Positions 1 to 6,038 are shown, numbered from the stretch's first letter. The stretch is DNA of 8,838 nucleotides from Ruminococcaceae bacterium UBA1236 (GCA_002309055.1 DBWO01000040.1:1-8838); one strand, 5' to 3'. Program-made: numbers and translations. Notes: a model not told the origin generated them from the sequence alone.

Positions 1-898
1 CACCGATTATCTTGCGCTTCTGCTCGGGGACGGTAACGCCTTTGAGGCGGCCGAGGAACCTGTCAGCGGCGTTGACTCTGATGAGGTTGAGGCCCATCTC
101 GTTTTTCATAACCTGCTCAACGAGGTCGCCCTCGTCTTTTCTGAGAAGGCCGTGGTCAACAAAAACGCAGGTTAAATTGTCACCTATCGCCTTGTTGAGA
201 AGCACCGCGGCAACAGATGAATCAACACCGCCCGAGAGGGCGCAGAGTACCTTTTTGCCGTTGAGTTCTTTTCTGTATTTCTCAATGGAGGATGAAACGA
301 AATCATCCATTGTCCAGTCGCATTTGCATTTGCATATTCCCGTTACGAAATTGCGGATAATCTGCCTGCCGTATTCGGTGTGAGTTACCTCCGGATGAAA
401 CTGCACGGCATAGAGACTCCGGCCGCGGTCGCTCATTGCGGCACAGGGGCAGGAAGGCGTGAAAGCTGTGATTTCAAAGCCCTCAGGCACAGCGGAAACA
501 TAGTCGGTATGGCTCATCCAGCATATGCTTTTTTCGGGCACGCCCTCAAACAGGGGGCTCTCTTTGACGCACAGCTCGGTTTTTCCGTATTCGCTGATTC
601 TGCCTGCGGATTCAATTTTGCCGCCTTCCATAAAGGCCATAAGCTGACATCCGTAGCAGATGCCCAGAACGGGTATACCGGCATTCAGTATTTCCGGGTC
701 AAAATGAGGGGAGTTTTTGTCGTAAACGCTGTTTGGCCCGCCGGTAAAGATAATGCCCTTATATCCGGCGGATACTATATCCGCCGTGGTTATTCCGCTG
801 TATGGTTTGATTTCGGCATAAATATTCATATCCCTTACGCGCCTTGCGATAAGCTGATTGTATTGACCGCCGAAATCGAGGACAAGTATCTTTTCCAT
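1..898 (-). CDS. guaA: GMP synthase (glutamine-hydrolysing), N-terminal 299 codons, runs off the window
   Basis: Converts XMP to GMP using glutamine and ATP in the last step of cytosolic guanine nucleotide synthesis. The reading frame begins MEKILVLDFGGQYNQ at the ATG complementary to 896-898, preceded by AAGGAGA (905-911), and stays open to the window edge. Visible parts are a class I glutamine amidotransferase domain (about residues 1-190) with nucleophile Cys81 in GICYGCQ and the His168/Glu170 pair in QFHPEV, followed by the ATP-pyrophosphatase domain with the P-loop SGGVDSS at 222-228. The C-terminal dimerisation and XMP-binding domain lies outside the window. It sits 67 bases downstream of the NAD-type gdh in the same direction, with a hairpin between them and no clear promoter in the gap, so co-transcription with partial termination is likely (inference). 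The family assignment is very secure. Confidence 0.97.
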   Translation of the reverse strand, partial: MEKILVLDFGGQYNQLIARRVRDMNIYAEIKPYSGITTADIVSAGYKGIIFTGGPNSVYDKNSPHFDPEILNAGIPVLGICYGCQLMAFMEGGKIESAGRISEYGKTELCVKESPLFEGVPEKSICWMSHTDYVSAVPEGFEITAFTPSCPCAAMSDRGRSLYAVQFHPEVTHTEYGRQIIRNFVTGICKCKCDWTMDDFVSSSIEKYRKELNGKKVLCALSGGVDSSVAAVLLNKAIGDNLTCVFVDHGLLRKDEGDLVEQVMKNEMGLNLIRVNAADRFLGRLKGVTVPEQKRKIIG

Positions 899-916
899 AT
901 TCTTTCTCCTTATGAG

Positions 917-944
917 AAGGGCACCGCATAACAACGGTGCCCTT
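917..944 (-). terminator. Perfect 10-bp hairpin between the NAD-type gdh and guaA
   Basis: AAGGGCACCG at 917-926 pairs perfectly with CGGTGCCCTT at 935-944 around an 8-base loop. Read on the minus strand it follows the gdh stop codon and ends six bases before the guaA ribosome site. No U-tract follows it in that direction (CTCATAAGG follows), so it may be a weak or factor-assisted terminator, an mRNA-processing or stabilising hairpin, or an element affecting guaA translation. On the plus strand an AT-rich but not T-pure tail follows, and no plus-strand gene ends here. Confidence 0.45.
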
Positions 945-965
945 AATATTATTATTTATGTGAGA

Positions 966-2318
966 TTACACGATACCCTGAGCGGTCATTGCGTCAACAA
1001 CCTTTTCAAAGCCTGCGATATTTGCGCCGGCAACAAGGTCGTAACCGTAGCCGTATTTTTCTGCCGCTTTTGCGGAGGAATCGTGGATATTGACCATAAT
1101 CTGATGAAGTTTATCGTCAACTTCCTTCTCGGTCCAGCTGTATCTCATTGAGTTCTGGCTCATTTCAAGCGCGGATGTTGCAACGCCGCCGGCGTTGACC
1201 GCCTTTGAAGGAGCAACTGCCTTGCACTTCTCTTTGAGATATGCGAGAGCTTCGTTGGTGGTAGGCATATTGGCAACCTCGATGTAGTACTCAACACCGT
1301 TTGCGGCAATCTGCTCTGCTTCCTTCATGCCGATTTCGTTCTGAGTGGCGCAGGGCATCGCGATATCAACCTTAACGCCCCAGGGCTTCTCGCCTGCGTG
1401 GAACTCAACACCGAATTTGTCGGCGTAATCCTGAACTCTGTCTCTGCCGCTGGCTCTCATTTCAAGGAGATAGTTAATCTTTTCGTCGGTAACAATACCG
1501 TCGGGATCGTAGATATATCCGTCAGGACCGGAAATGGTGACTGCCTTGCCGCCGAGCTCTGCAATCTTTTTGCAGGCACCCCAGGCAACGTTGCCGAAGC
1601 CGGAAACCGCGAATGTCTTGCCCTTGATTCCTTCGCCGAAATGCTTGAGAACCTCGAGAGTGTAATAGATTGCGCCGTAGCCGGTTGCTTCGGGCCTGAT
1701 AAGTGAACCGCCGTAAGAGAGACCTTTGCCTGTGAGAACGCCGTTTTCAAAAGCTCCCTTGAGCCTCTTGTACTGGCCGAAAAGATAACCTATCTCTCTG
1801 CCGCCTACGCCTATATCGCCTGCGGGAACGTCAACATCCGGGCCGATGTGACGGAACAGCTCAGTCATAAATGACTGGCAGAAACGCATGATTTCATCAT
1901 CGCTTTTGCCTCTGGGGTCAAAATCCGAGCCGCCTTTGCCGCCGCCGATGGGGAGGCCTGTGAGACTGTTTTTGAAGGTCTGCTCAAAAGCAAGAAACTT
2001 CATAATTCCAATGTAAACAGAGGGGTGGAAACGAAGGCCGCCTTTATAGGGGCCGATAGCGCTGTTGAACTGAACACGGTAACCGGTATTAACGTGAACC
2101 TGGCCGTTGTCATCTGCCCAGGGAACACGGAAAATAACCTGTCTTTCGGGCTCAACAAGTCTTTCAAGAAGAGCCTTGCGCCTGTATTCATCTTCTTTTG
2201 CCTCGATTACCGGACGCAGAGAATCAAGAATCTCGGTAACGGTCTGAATGAATTCGGGCTGACTTGCATACTTAGCGCTGACGTTTTCGATGATTTCATC
2301 GACATAGTTTTTGCTCAT
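966..2318 (-). CDS. gdh: Glutamate dehydrogenase, NAD-type (450 aa)
   Basis: Interconverts glutamate and 2-oxoglutarate plus ammonia; cytosolic hexameric family of about 450 residues, so it is full length. It resembles the C. symbiosum NAD-dependent enzyme along its whole length, with a numbering offset of 3. Substrate and catalytic residues are Lys92 (YKGG), Lys116, Lys128 (GGGKGG) and Asp168 (VPAGD). The dinucleotide fold reads GFGNVA with Phe241, then SGPDG with Pro265 and Asp266. These match Phe238, Pro262 and Asp263 of the C. symbiosum enzyme, positions known to favour NAD over NADP. The start MSKNYVDE has AAGGAG (2327-2332) at good spacing. It is transcribed from its own strong promoter (2420-2448) through a leader of about 95 bases. 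The NAD type usually serves glutamate catabolism, but direction cannot be read from sequence. Confidence 0.96.
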   Translation of the reverse strand: MSKNYVDEIIENVSAKYASQPEFIQTVTEILDSLRPVIEAKEDEYRRKALLERLVEPERQVIFRVPWADDNGQVHVNTGYRVQFNSAIGPYKGGLRFHPSVYIGIMKFLAFEQTFKNSLTGLPIGGGKGGSDFDPRGKSDDEIMRFCQSFMTELFRHIGPDVDVPAGDIGVGGREIGYLFGQYKRLKGAFENGVLTGKGLSYGGSLIRPEATGYGAIYYTLEVLKHFGEGIKGKTFAVSGFGNVAWGACKKIAELGGKAVTISGPDGYIYDPDGIVTDEKINYLLEMRASGRDRVQDYADKFGVEFHAGEKPWGVKVDIAMPCATQNEIGMKEAEQIAANGVEYYIEVANMPTTNEALAYLKEKCKAVAPSKAVNAGGVATSALEMSQNSMRYSWTEKEVDDKLHQIMVNIHDSSAKAAEKYGYGYDLVAGANIAGFEKVVDAMTAQGIV

Positions 2319-2353
2319 GGGTTTTTCTCCTTTTTACTCATAATTCTATCAAA

Positions 2354-2379
2354 CGGACCCGGCGGCAATTGCCGGACCG
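2354..2379 (-). other. Hairpin in the leader of the NAD-type gdh
   Basis: On the minus strand CGG-U-CC-GGC (2379-2371) can pair with GCC-G-GG-U-CCG (2363-2354) around a 7-base loop, with one U-U mismatch and one bulged G. It lies in the predicted 5' untranslated region between the promoter and the ribosome site. No U-tract follows, so it does not look like an attenuator, and its loop lacks the ANTAR hexaloop pattern seen in the other leaders of this locus. Function unknown; it may only be a structured leader. Confidence 0.35.
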
Positions 2380-2419
2380 ATAAATAAACTCATACCGTTT
2401 CTCTCTTTTTTCGCGTAAA

Positions 2420-2448
2420 ATTATATTCTTATTTAAAAAATAAGTCAA
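2420..2448 (-). promoter_or_regulatory. Sigma-A promoter of the NAD-type gdh
   Basis: Minus-strand -35 TTGACT (complement of 2443-2448), 17-base spacer, and a perfect -10 TATAAT (complement of 2420-2425). Predicted transcription start is near 2413, giving a leader of about 95 bases. The three-box element at 2483-2533 lies 34 bp upstream of the -35, exactly as at glnA. Confidence 0.88.
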
Positions 2449-2482
2449 TAAAATACATTTTTAACAAAATATTTTTTGCTGT

Positions 2483-2533
2483 TTGCACAAATACATTTAA
2501 ACAGTGCAATTTATAATTGTTAAAATTGCAAAA
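2483..2533. promoter_or_regulatory. Three-box TTGCA regulatory element upstream of the NAD-type gdh
   Basis: TTGCAC (2483-2488), 15 bases, GTGCAA (2504-2509), 16 bases, TTGCAAAA (2526-2533). The first two boxes form a perfect inverted repeat; the third repeats the TTGCA core. Box centres are 21 and 22 bp apart, about two helical turns, so a protein would see them on one DNA face. Relative to the predicted gdh start the boxes fall near -70 to -75, -91 to -96 and -113 to -118. The same arrangement at the same distance occurs at glnA (6109-6159). The cognate protein is unknown. Confidence 0.65.
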
Positions 2534-2538
2534 TTCAT

Positions 2539-2558
2539 CTGTTTTTTTCAAAAAACAG
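2539..2558. repeat. A/T-rich inverted repeat CTGTTTTTT / AAAAAACAG
   Basis: Nine-base arms at 2539-2547 and 2550-2558 with a two-base centre, just beyond the distal TTGCA box in the 388-base gap between the two gdh genes. It could be an operator or an intrinsically bent tract. It is not repeated upstream of glnA. Confidence 0.4.
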
Positions 2559-2626
2559 TAAAAACAAGGCAAGAGATGAAACCCGGCAGATAGAATATTG
2601 CAGTATTTGGAGAAAAACGCTTGATG

Positions 2627-2677
2627 TACCCTTTCGGGGGAAACCCGCAGAAAAGAATCCTGCGGGTTTCCGGGGTA
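2627..2677 (-). terminator. Hairpin downstream of the NADP-type gdh
   Basis: GAAACCCGCAG (2640-2650) pairs perfectly with CTGCGGGTTTC (2660-2670) around a 9-base loop. An outer TACCC/GGGTA pairing (2627-2631 with 2673-2677) could extend it. In transcription order it starts about 30 bases after the gdh stop codon, the place expected for a 3' terminator. It has no U-tract in either direction; on the minus strand a small CCC-GAAA-GGG hairpin follows directly. It is likely the 3' end structure of the glnA-nitR-gdh transcript. The rest of the gap up to 2482 holds the promoter elements of the next gene. Confidence 0.5.
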
Positions 2678-2706
2678 TGAGTAAAAAAGAGAAGTTGTCA
2701 GTTAAT

Positions 2707-4041
2707 TCAGCAAACGCCCTGCGCCATCATGGCGTTAAGGACCTTTTCAAAACCGGCTATGTTTGCACCGGCAACATAGTTTTTGCCCATGCCGTATTTT
2801 TCCGCAGCGTCGGACATATTATGGAAGATGTTGACCATAATTCCCTTAAGCTTGGCATCAACCTCTTCGAAGGTCCAGTTGAGGCGCTCCGAATTCTGGC
2901 TCATTTCAAGGGCTGAGGTTGCAACACCGCCGGCGTTGGCAGCTTTTGCAGGTGCAAGAAGGATTCCGTTGTCCTGGAGATACTTGACTGCTTCCGCGGT
3001 GGTGGGCATATTTGCGCCTTCGGCAACGGCAATACAGCCGTTTGCAACAAGCGCTTTCGCGTCGTCAATGCGAAGCTCGTTCTGAGTTGCACAGGGAAGC
3101 GCTATATCGGCCTTGACGGTCCATACGCCTCTGCCCTCGTGATATTCGGAATCCGGACGGTATTTTTTGTATTCCGTAAGTCTTCCGCGGTTAACTTCCT
3201 TTATTTCTTTGAGCGCGGCCACGTCAATGCCGTCAGGATCATATACCCAACCGTTTGAATCGGAGCAGGTAAGAACTTTGATGCCGAGCTGTGTTGCTTT
3301 TTCGATAGCGTATATAGCAACGTTGCCCGAGCCGGAAACAACCGCTGTTTTTCCTTTGACTTCAATGCCGTTGCATTTGAGCATCTCTTCGGTGAGATAA
3401 AGCAGGCCGTAGCCGGTGGCTTCGGTTCTTGCGAGCGAGCCGCCGTAGGCAACGCCCTTGCCTGTGAGCACGCCTTCATGAAGGCGCTTTATGCGCTTGT
3501 ATGCGCCGAACATATAGCCGATTTCTCTTGCGCCGGTGCCTATATCGCCTGCGGGCACGTCTGTATCCGCGCCGATGTATTTATAAAGCTCAAGCATAAA
3601 ATTCTTGCAGAAGGACATGATTTCTCTGTCGGTCTTGCCTTTGGGATCAAAATCCGAACCGCCTTTTGCTCCGCCGATGGGAAGACCGGTAAGCGAGTTT
3701 TTGAAAATCTGCTCGAAGCCGAGGAATTTGATGATGCTGATATTAACCGAGGGATGAAGTCTCAGACCGCCTTTGTAGGGGCCGATTGCGTTGTTGAACT
3801 GAACACGGTATCCGGTGTTCACGTGCGCATTGCCGTTTCTGTCAATCCACGGAACGCGGAATACAATCTGTCTGTCGGGTTCAACAAGTCTCTCAAGAAG
3901 AGCATCGCGCTTATAAACCTCTTCATTCGGCTCGATAACCGGGCGAAGAGAGTCAAGGACCTCTGTTGTTGCCTGAAGGAATTCGGGCTGACCCGCGTAC
4001 TTTTCTTTCAGCATTTCAATTGTTTCGTCTACGTAACTCAT
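2707..4041 (-). CDS. gdhA: Glutamate dehydrogenase, NADP-type (444 aa)
   Basis: Second full-length hexameric glutamate dehydrogenase, homologous to its neighbour throughout but with an E. coli GdhA-like coenzyme pocket. Shared active-site residues are Lys90 (YKGG), Lys114, Lys126 (GGAKGG) and Asp166 (VPAGD). Where the neighbour has GFGNVA and SGPDG, this protein has GSGNVA (Ser238) and SDSNG (Ser262, Asn263), the substitutions that move C. symbiosum GDH toward NADPH. I therefore infer an NADPH-dependent, ammonia-assimilating enzyme. The ATG at 4041 has GGAGG (4050-4054) eight bases upstream; another ATG at 4045 is out of frame. It lies downstream of the NitR-like gene across a strong terminator-like hairpin, and I see no good promoter in the 91-base gap, so its expression probably depends on read-through from glnA-nitR. 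Confidence 0.95.
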   Translation of the reverse strand: MSYVDETIEMLKEKYAGQPEFLQATTEVLDSLRPVIEPNEEVYKRDALLERLVEPDRQIVFRVPWIDRNGNAHVNTGYRVQFNNAIGPYKGGLRLHPSVNISIIKFLGFEQIFKNSLTGLPIGGAKGGSDFDPKGKTDREIMSFCKNFMLELYKYIGADTDVPAGDIGTGAREIGYMFGAYKRIKRLHEGVLTGKGVAYGGSLARTEATGYGLLYLTEEMLKCNGIEVKGKTAVVSGSGNVAIYAIEKATQLGIKVLTCSDSNGWVYDPDGIDVAALKEIKEVNRGRLTEYKKYRPDSEYHEGRGVWTVKADIALPCATQNELRIDDAKALVANGCIAVAEGANMPTTAEAVKYLQDNGILLAPAKAANAGGVATSALEMSQNSERLNWTFEEVDAKLKGIMVNIFHNMSDAAEKYGMGKNYVAGANIAGFEKVLNAMMAQGVC

Positions 4042-4080
4042 ACATTTTTCCTCCGTATATTAAATTAAATGAGTTGTGAA

Positions 4081-4119
4081 AAATAAAAAAGGGCGCAGTA
4101 TCCCCTTGGATACTGCGCC
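4081..4119 (-). terminator. Intrinsic terminator between the nitR-like gene and the NADP-type gdh; candidate attenuator
   Basis: On the minus strand GGCGCAGTATCC (4119-4108) pairs perfectly over 12 bp with GGATACTGCGCC (4103-4092) around a 4-base loop, followed by CTTTTTTATTT. This is a textbook rho-independent terminator, 13 bases after the stop codon of the ANTAR gene and about 40 bases before the gdh start. Its 5' arm overlaps the hexaloop stem at 4112-4127, which would make termination conditional. Confidence 0.88.
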
Positions 4120-4127
4120 TTTGCAGC
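4112..4127 (-). promoter_or_regulatory. Candidate ANTAR hexaloop (antiterminator stem) before the NADP-type gdh
   Basis: Minus-strand CTGC-AAAGGC-GCAG (4126-4113): a 4-bp stem, extendable by one G-U pair, closing a six-base loop with A at position 1 and G at position 4. The GGC of the loop and the GCAG arm are also the first bases of the terminator 5' arm, so the two structures exclude each other. ANTAR proteins bind such hexaloops and prevent terminator formation; an ANTAR gene ends just upstream. No second hexaloop is visible within about 45 bases upstream. Confidence 0.6.
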
Positions 4128-4132
4128 CTTAC

Positions 4133-4714
4133 TTAGTCTTTTTCAATTATTTCTTTTGCTACCTCGGCCTTTGACCGTCTTGAATCCATAGCTTCCTTTT
4201 CTATGGATCTGTGCGCTTCGGCCTCGGTCATTTTATACTTCTCAATCAGAATAAATTTAGCTCTGCTGACAAGCTTTATTTCTTCAAGCTTATCCTGCAG
4301 CTTAATAACCTTTTTCTCGTCATTGAGCAGGCGCGCGGCAGTTGATGTGACAAGCTTGAGAGCAGTGTAAAACTCATGCTTTTCGAGCGGCTTCGGCACG
4401 GTCATAACACCGTAATCCTCAACCTTTCTGCAAACTCTTTCATATATTTCGCTTTTCACGGTCAGCATAACACCGGACCTTGTTGAATAAGCTGTATCGG
4501 CGGCAAAATCGCTGCCCGATTCATCCTGAAGCGGAGAATCGATTATTATTATATCGTAGCGGCACCGCAGCAGTTTTCGCCTCGCCTCTCCCGCGGTTGA
4601 AACAGCATCGGTCTGAGTGTATCCGAAAGAAAGAAGCATTGCCGCCATAAGCTGTGCGCTCTGCTTTTTTCCTGAAACAATCAGCACGCTGTAATTCCGC
4701 TTTTCGTGCGGCAT
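4133..4714 (-). CDS. nitR: NitR-like response regulator with RNA-binding ANTAR domain (193 aa)
   Basis: Cytosolic RNA-binding antiterminator. Residues 8-125 form a receiver-like fold with Asp59 (IIIIDSPL) at the phosphoacceptor position, Thr85 and Lys108 (VPKP). The usual acidic pair after strand 1 is missing: the sequence reads VLIVSGKK, with Ser14-Gly15 where Asp-Asp is expected, so Mg-dependent phosphorylation is doubtful. A charged helical linker (about 131-150) leads to the ANTAR domain (about 151-193), with RAKFILIEKYKMTEAEA and EAMDSRRSKAEVA matching the family. AAGGAGG (4722-4728) precedes the ATG. It lies 34 bases after glnA with no promoter between, so they form one operon. A glnA-nitR pair is known in solvent-forming clostridia, where NitR is proposed to antiterminate nitrogen genes. 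Likely targets here are the hexaloop leaders of glnA, gdh and asnB (inference). Confidence 0.88.
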   Translation of the reverse strand: MPHEKRNYSVLIVSGKKQSAQLMAAMLLSFGYTQTDAVSTAGEARRKLLRCRYDIIIIDSPLQDESGSDFAADTAYSTRSGVMLTVKSEIYERVCRKVEDYGVMTVPKPLEKHEFYTALKLVTSTAARLLNDEKKVIKLQDKLEEIKLVSRAKFILIEKYKMTEAEAHRSIEKEAMDSRRSKAEVAKEIIEKD

Positions 4715-4748
4715 AAACTTCCCTCCTTCCGAGTTATTCCGCCGTCAG

Positions 4749-5963
4749 TCAGCTGCGGCGGGCGTAAGTGTTTATAACTCTTTCGGGAAGAATTGCTTTT
4801 ACGAAATCGCTGTTTCCGGCTTTTTTCATTGCCTCTTCAAAGCTCTGCGGAAGCTTTTCGATTCCTCTGAGATCTTCCTCGGACGCTTCATAAAGGTTAA
4901 TGTTTGCCGGATCGGGAGGAACCAGGTTGTTTACTATTCCGTCAAGACCTGCGTAAATCAGCAGCGAATAGGCGATGTAGGGATTCGCTTCGGAATCGGG
5001 CGAACGCAGCTCCATTCTTCTGTATTCGCCGGAAGCCGCGGGAATTCTTATCAGCTGAGACCTGTTTTCACAGGACCAGGTGATGTATTTCGGCGCTTTG
5101 AATTCGCCGAGCCGCTTATAAGACGCGGAAGTGGGGTTAAGAAATGCGGTTATCTCTGCGATATGCGCGAGAACACCCGCCATAAACTGCTCCAGATAAT
5201 CCCTGCCGTCGGCAGAATGAGGGGCCATATTTATGTGGAGGCCGTTTCCGCTGTAGAACGGGAGCGGCTTAGGTGAAAAATCCGCCCAAAGGCCGTGCTG
5301 CTCCGCTATTACGGATACAACAGATTTGAATGTAACGGAATTGTCCGCCGCCTGAAGAGCATCGCTGTATTTGAAATCTATCTCGTGCTGACCGGGACCT
5401 TCCTCGTGGTGGGAGCTTTCGGGAAGAATTCCCATTTCGCTGAGCGAGAGACATATTTCTCTTCTTACGTTAACACCCCTGTCATCGGGCGCTATATCCA
5501 TATAGCTTGCCTTGTCGTGCGGGATGCCGGTTGAATATCCGTCTTCATCTGTTTTGAAAAGGTAAAACTCGTGCTCTGCTCCGAAGCTGACGTTTATGCC
5601 CTTTGATGCCGCCGCTTCGACCGCATTCCTGAGTATATGCCTGCCGTCCATTTCAAACGCTTCGCCGCCGGGATACCTGATGTCACAGTACATTCTTATT
5701 ACTCTGCCCTGTGAGGGCCTCCATGGGAGAACTGCAAGCGTTGACGGGTCCGGAAACAGGAAAAGATCGCTCTTGTCTTCGCTGCCGAAGCCTTCAACGG
5801 CAGAGGCATCTATTGCAATTCCGCTCTCAAAAGCCCGGTCAAGCTCCGTCGCCATTATTGACACATTCTTCTGCTTTCCGAAAACATCGCAGAAAGCAAG
5901 GCGTATAAACGACACGTCTTCCTGCTCAATATAGTCCTTTACGTCCTGAATGGTATATTTCAT
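4749..5963 (-). CDS. glnA: Glutamine synthetase type I, short form (404 aa)
   Basis: ATP-dependent ligation of ammonia to glutamate, the central step of ammonia assimilation. Metal and substrate residues are present: Glu130 and Glu132 (GAEHEF), Glu187 (SHHEEGPGQHE), Glu194, His243 (NGLHIN), Arg301 (ENRS) and Arg320 (ELRSPD). It is about 40 residues shorter than the 444-residue B. subtilis enzyme: part of the segment after the NGLHIN motif is missing, and the C-terminus stops at VINTYARRS without the final helix used for ring stacking. The flap motif reads RLGEFKAP rather than the usual RLVPGYEAP, so the catalytic flap Glu is replaced or shifted. Ser61 stands where B. subtilis has feedback residue Arg62. 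The start at 5963 has AAGGAG (5975-5980), spaced 11 bases. Transcribed from the promoter at 6046-6074 through an attenuator-like leader. Confidence 0.95.
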   Translation of the reverse strand: MKYTIQDVKDYIEQEDVSFIRLAFCDVFGKQKNVSIMATELDRAFESGIAIDASAVEGFGSEDKSDLFLFPDPSTLAVLPWRPSQGRVIRMYCDIRYPGGEAFEMDGRHILRNAVEAAASKGINVSFGAEHEFYLFKTDEDGYSTGIPHDKASYMDIAPDDRGVNVRREICLSLSEMGILPESSHHEEGPGQHEIDFKYSDALQAADNSVTFKSVVSVIAEQHGLWADFSPKPLPFYSGNGLHINMAPHSADGRDYLEQFMAGVLAHIAEITAFLNPTSASYKRLGEFKAPKYITWSCENRSQLIRIPAASGEYRRMELRSPDSEANPYIAYSLLIYAGLDGIVNNLVPPDPANINLYEASEEDLRGIEKLPQSFEEAMKKAGNSDFVKAILPERVINTYARRS

Positions 5964-5980
5964 AACAGACTTGACTCCTT

Positions 5981-6034
5981 AAAAAAATAAAAAGGCACAA
6001 CATCGCCTGCCGAGAGCAGTCAATGAACGCCTTT
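5981..6034 (-). terminator. Terminator-like attenuator in the glnA leader
   Basis: On the minus strand AAAGGC (6034-6029) pairs with GCCTTT (5996-5991), enclosing inner helices CAT/ATG (6025-6023 with 6003-6001) and CTGC/GCAG (6019-6016 with 6010-6007). A T-rich run (5993-5981) follows and directly abuts the glnA ribosome site. No minus-strand gene lies upstream, because asnB is divergent, so this cannot be another gene's terminator and is best read as an attenuator. The stem is interrupted by internal loops, so stability is moderate. Confidence 0.7.
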
Positions 6035-6038
6035 GTTC
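6025..6038 (-). promoter_or_regulatory. Candidate ANTAR hexaloop at the 5' end of the glnA transcript
   Basis: Minus-strand GAAC-AAAGGC-GTTC: a 4-bp stem with the six-base loop AAAGGC (A at position 1, G at position 4), identical to the loop before the NADP-type gdh. The loop itself is the 5' arm of the leader terminator, so holding it in the hexaloop form would block termination. The predicted transcript start (about 6039) is only a base or so upstream, leaving no room for a second upstream hexaloop. Confidence 0.6.

Noticed and set aside
380..931. Open plus-strand frame of 183 codons opposite guaA
   Set aside because: It runs antisense to a clear GMP synthase and has no family resemblance. 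Similar long antisense frames at 3478-4068 (opposite gdh) and on the minus strand at 6315-6908 (opposite asnB) are rejected for the same reason.
2483..2533. Regularly spaced TTGCA repeats as a CRISPR remnant or origin iterons
   Set aside because: There are only three short boxes per copy, in mixed orientation, at fixed promoter distances, with no cas, dnaA or rep genes nearby. A transcription-factor site explains them better.
2707..4041. Recent tandem duplication of gdh
   Set aside because: The two proteins differ throughout, including at coenzyme positions, and each resembles a different established subgroup. This indicates old paralogues or separate acquisition.
4043..4045. Alternative upstream ATG for the NADP-type gdh
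   Set aside because: It is out of frame with the dehydrogenase, and the ATG at 4041 has better ribosome-site spacing.
4042..4080. Promoter for the NADP-type gdh inside the gap
   Set aside because: The best candidate (TTCACA and TATACG with a 15-base spacer) is poor in both hexamers and spacing compared with the near-consensus promoters elsewhere in the window.
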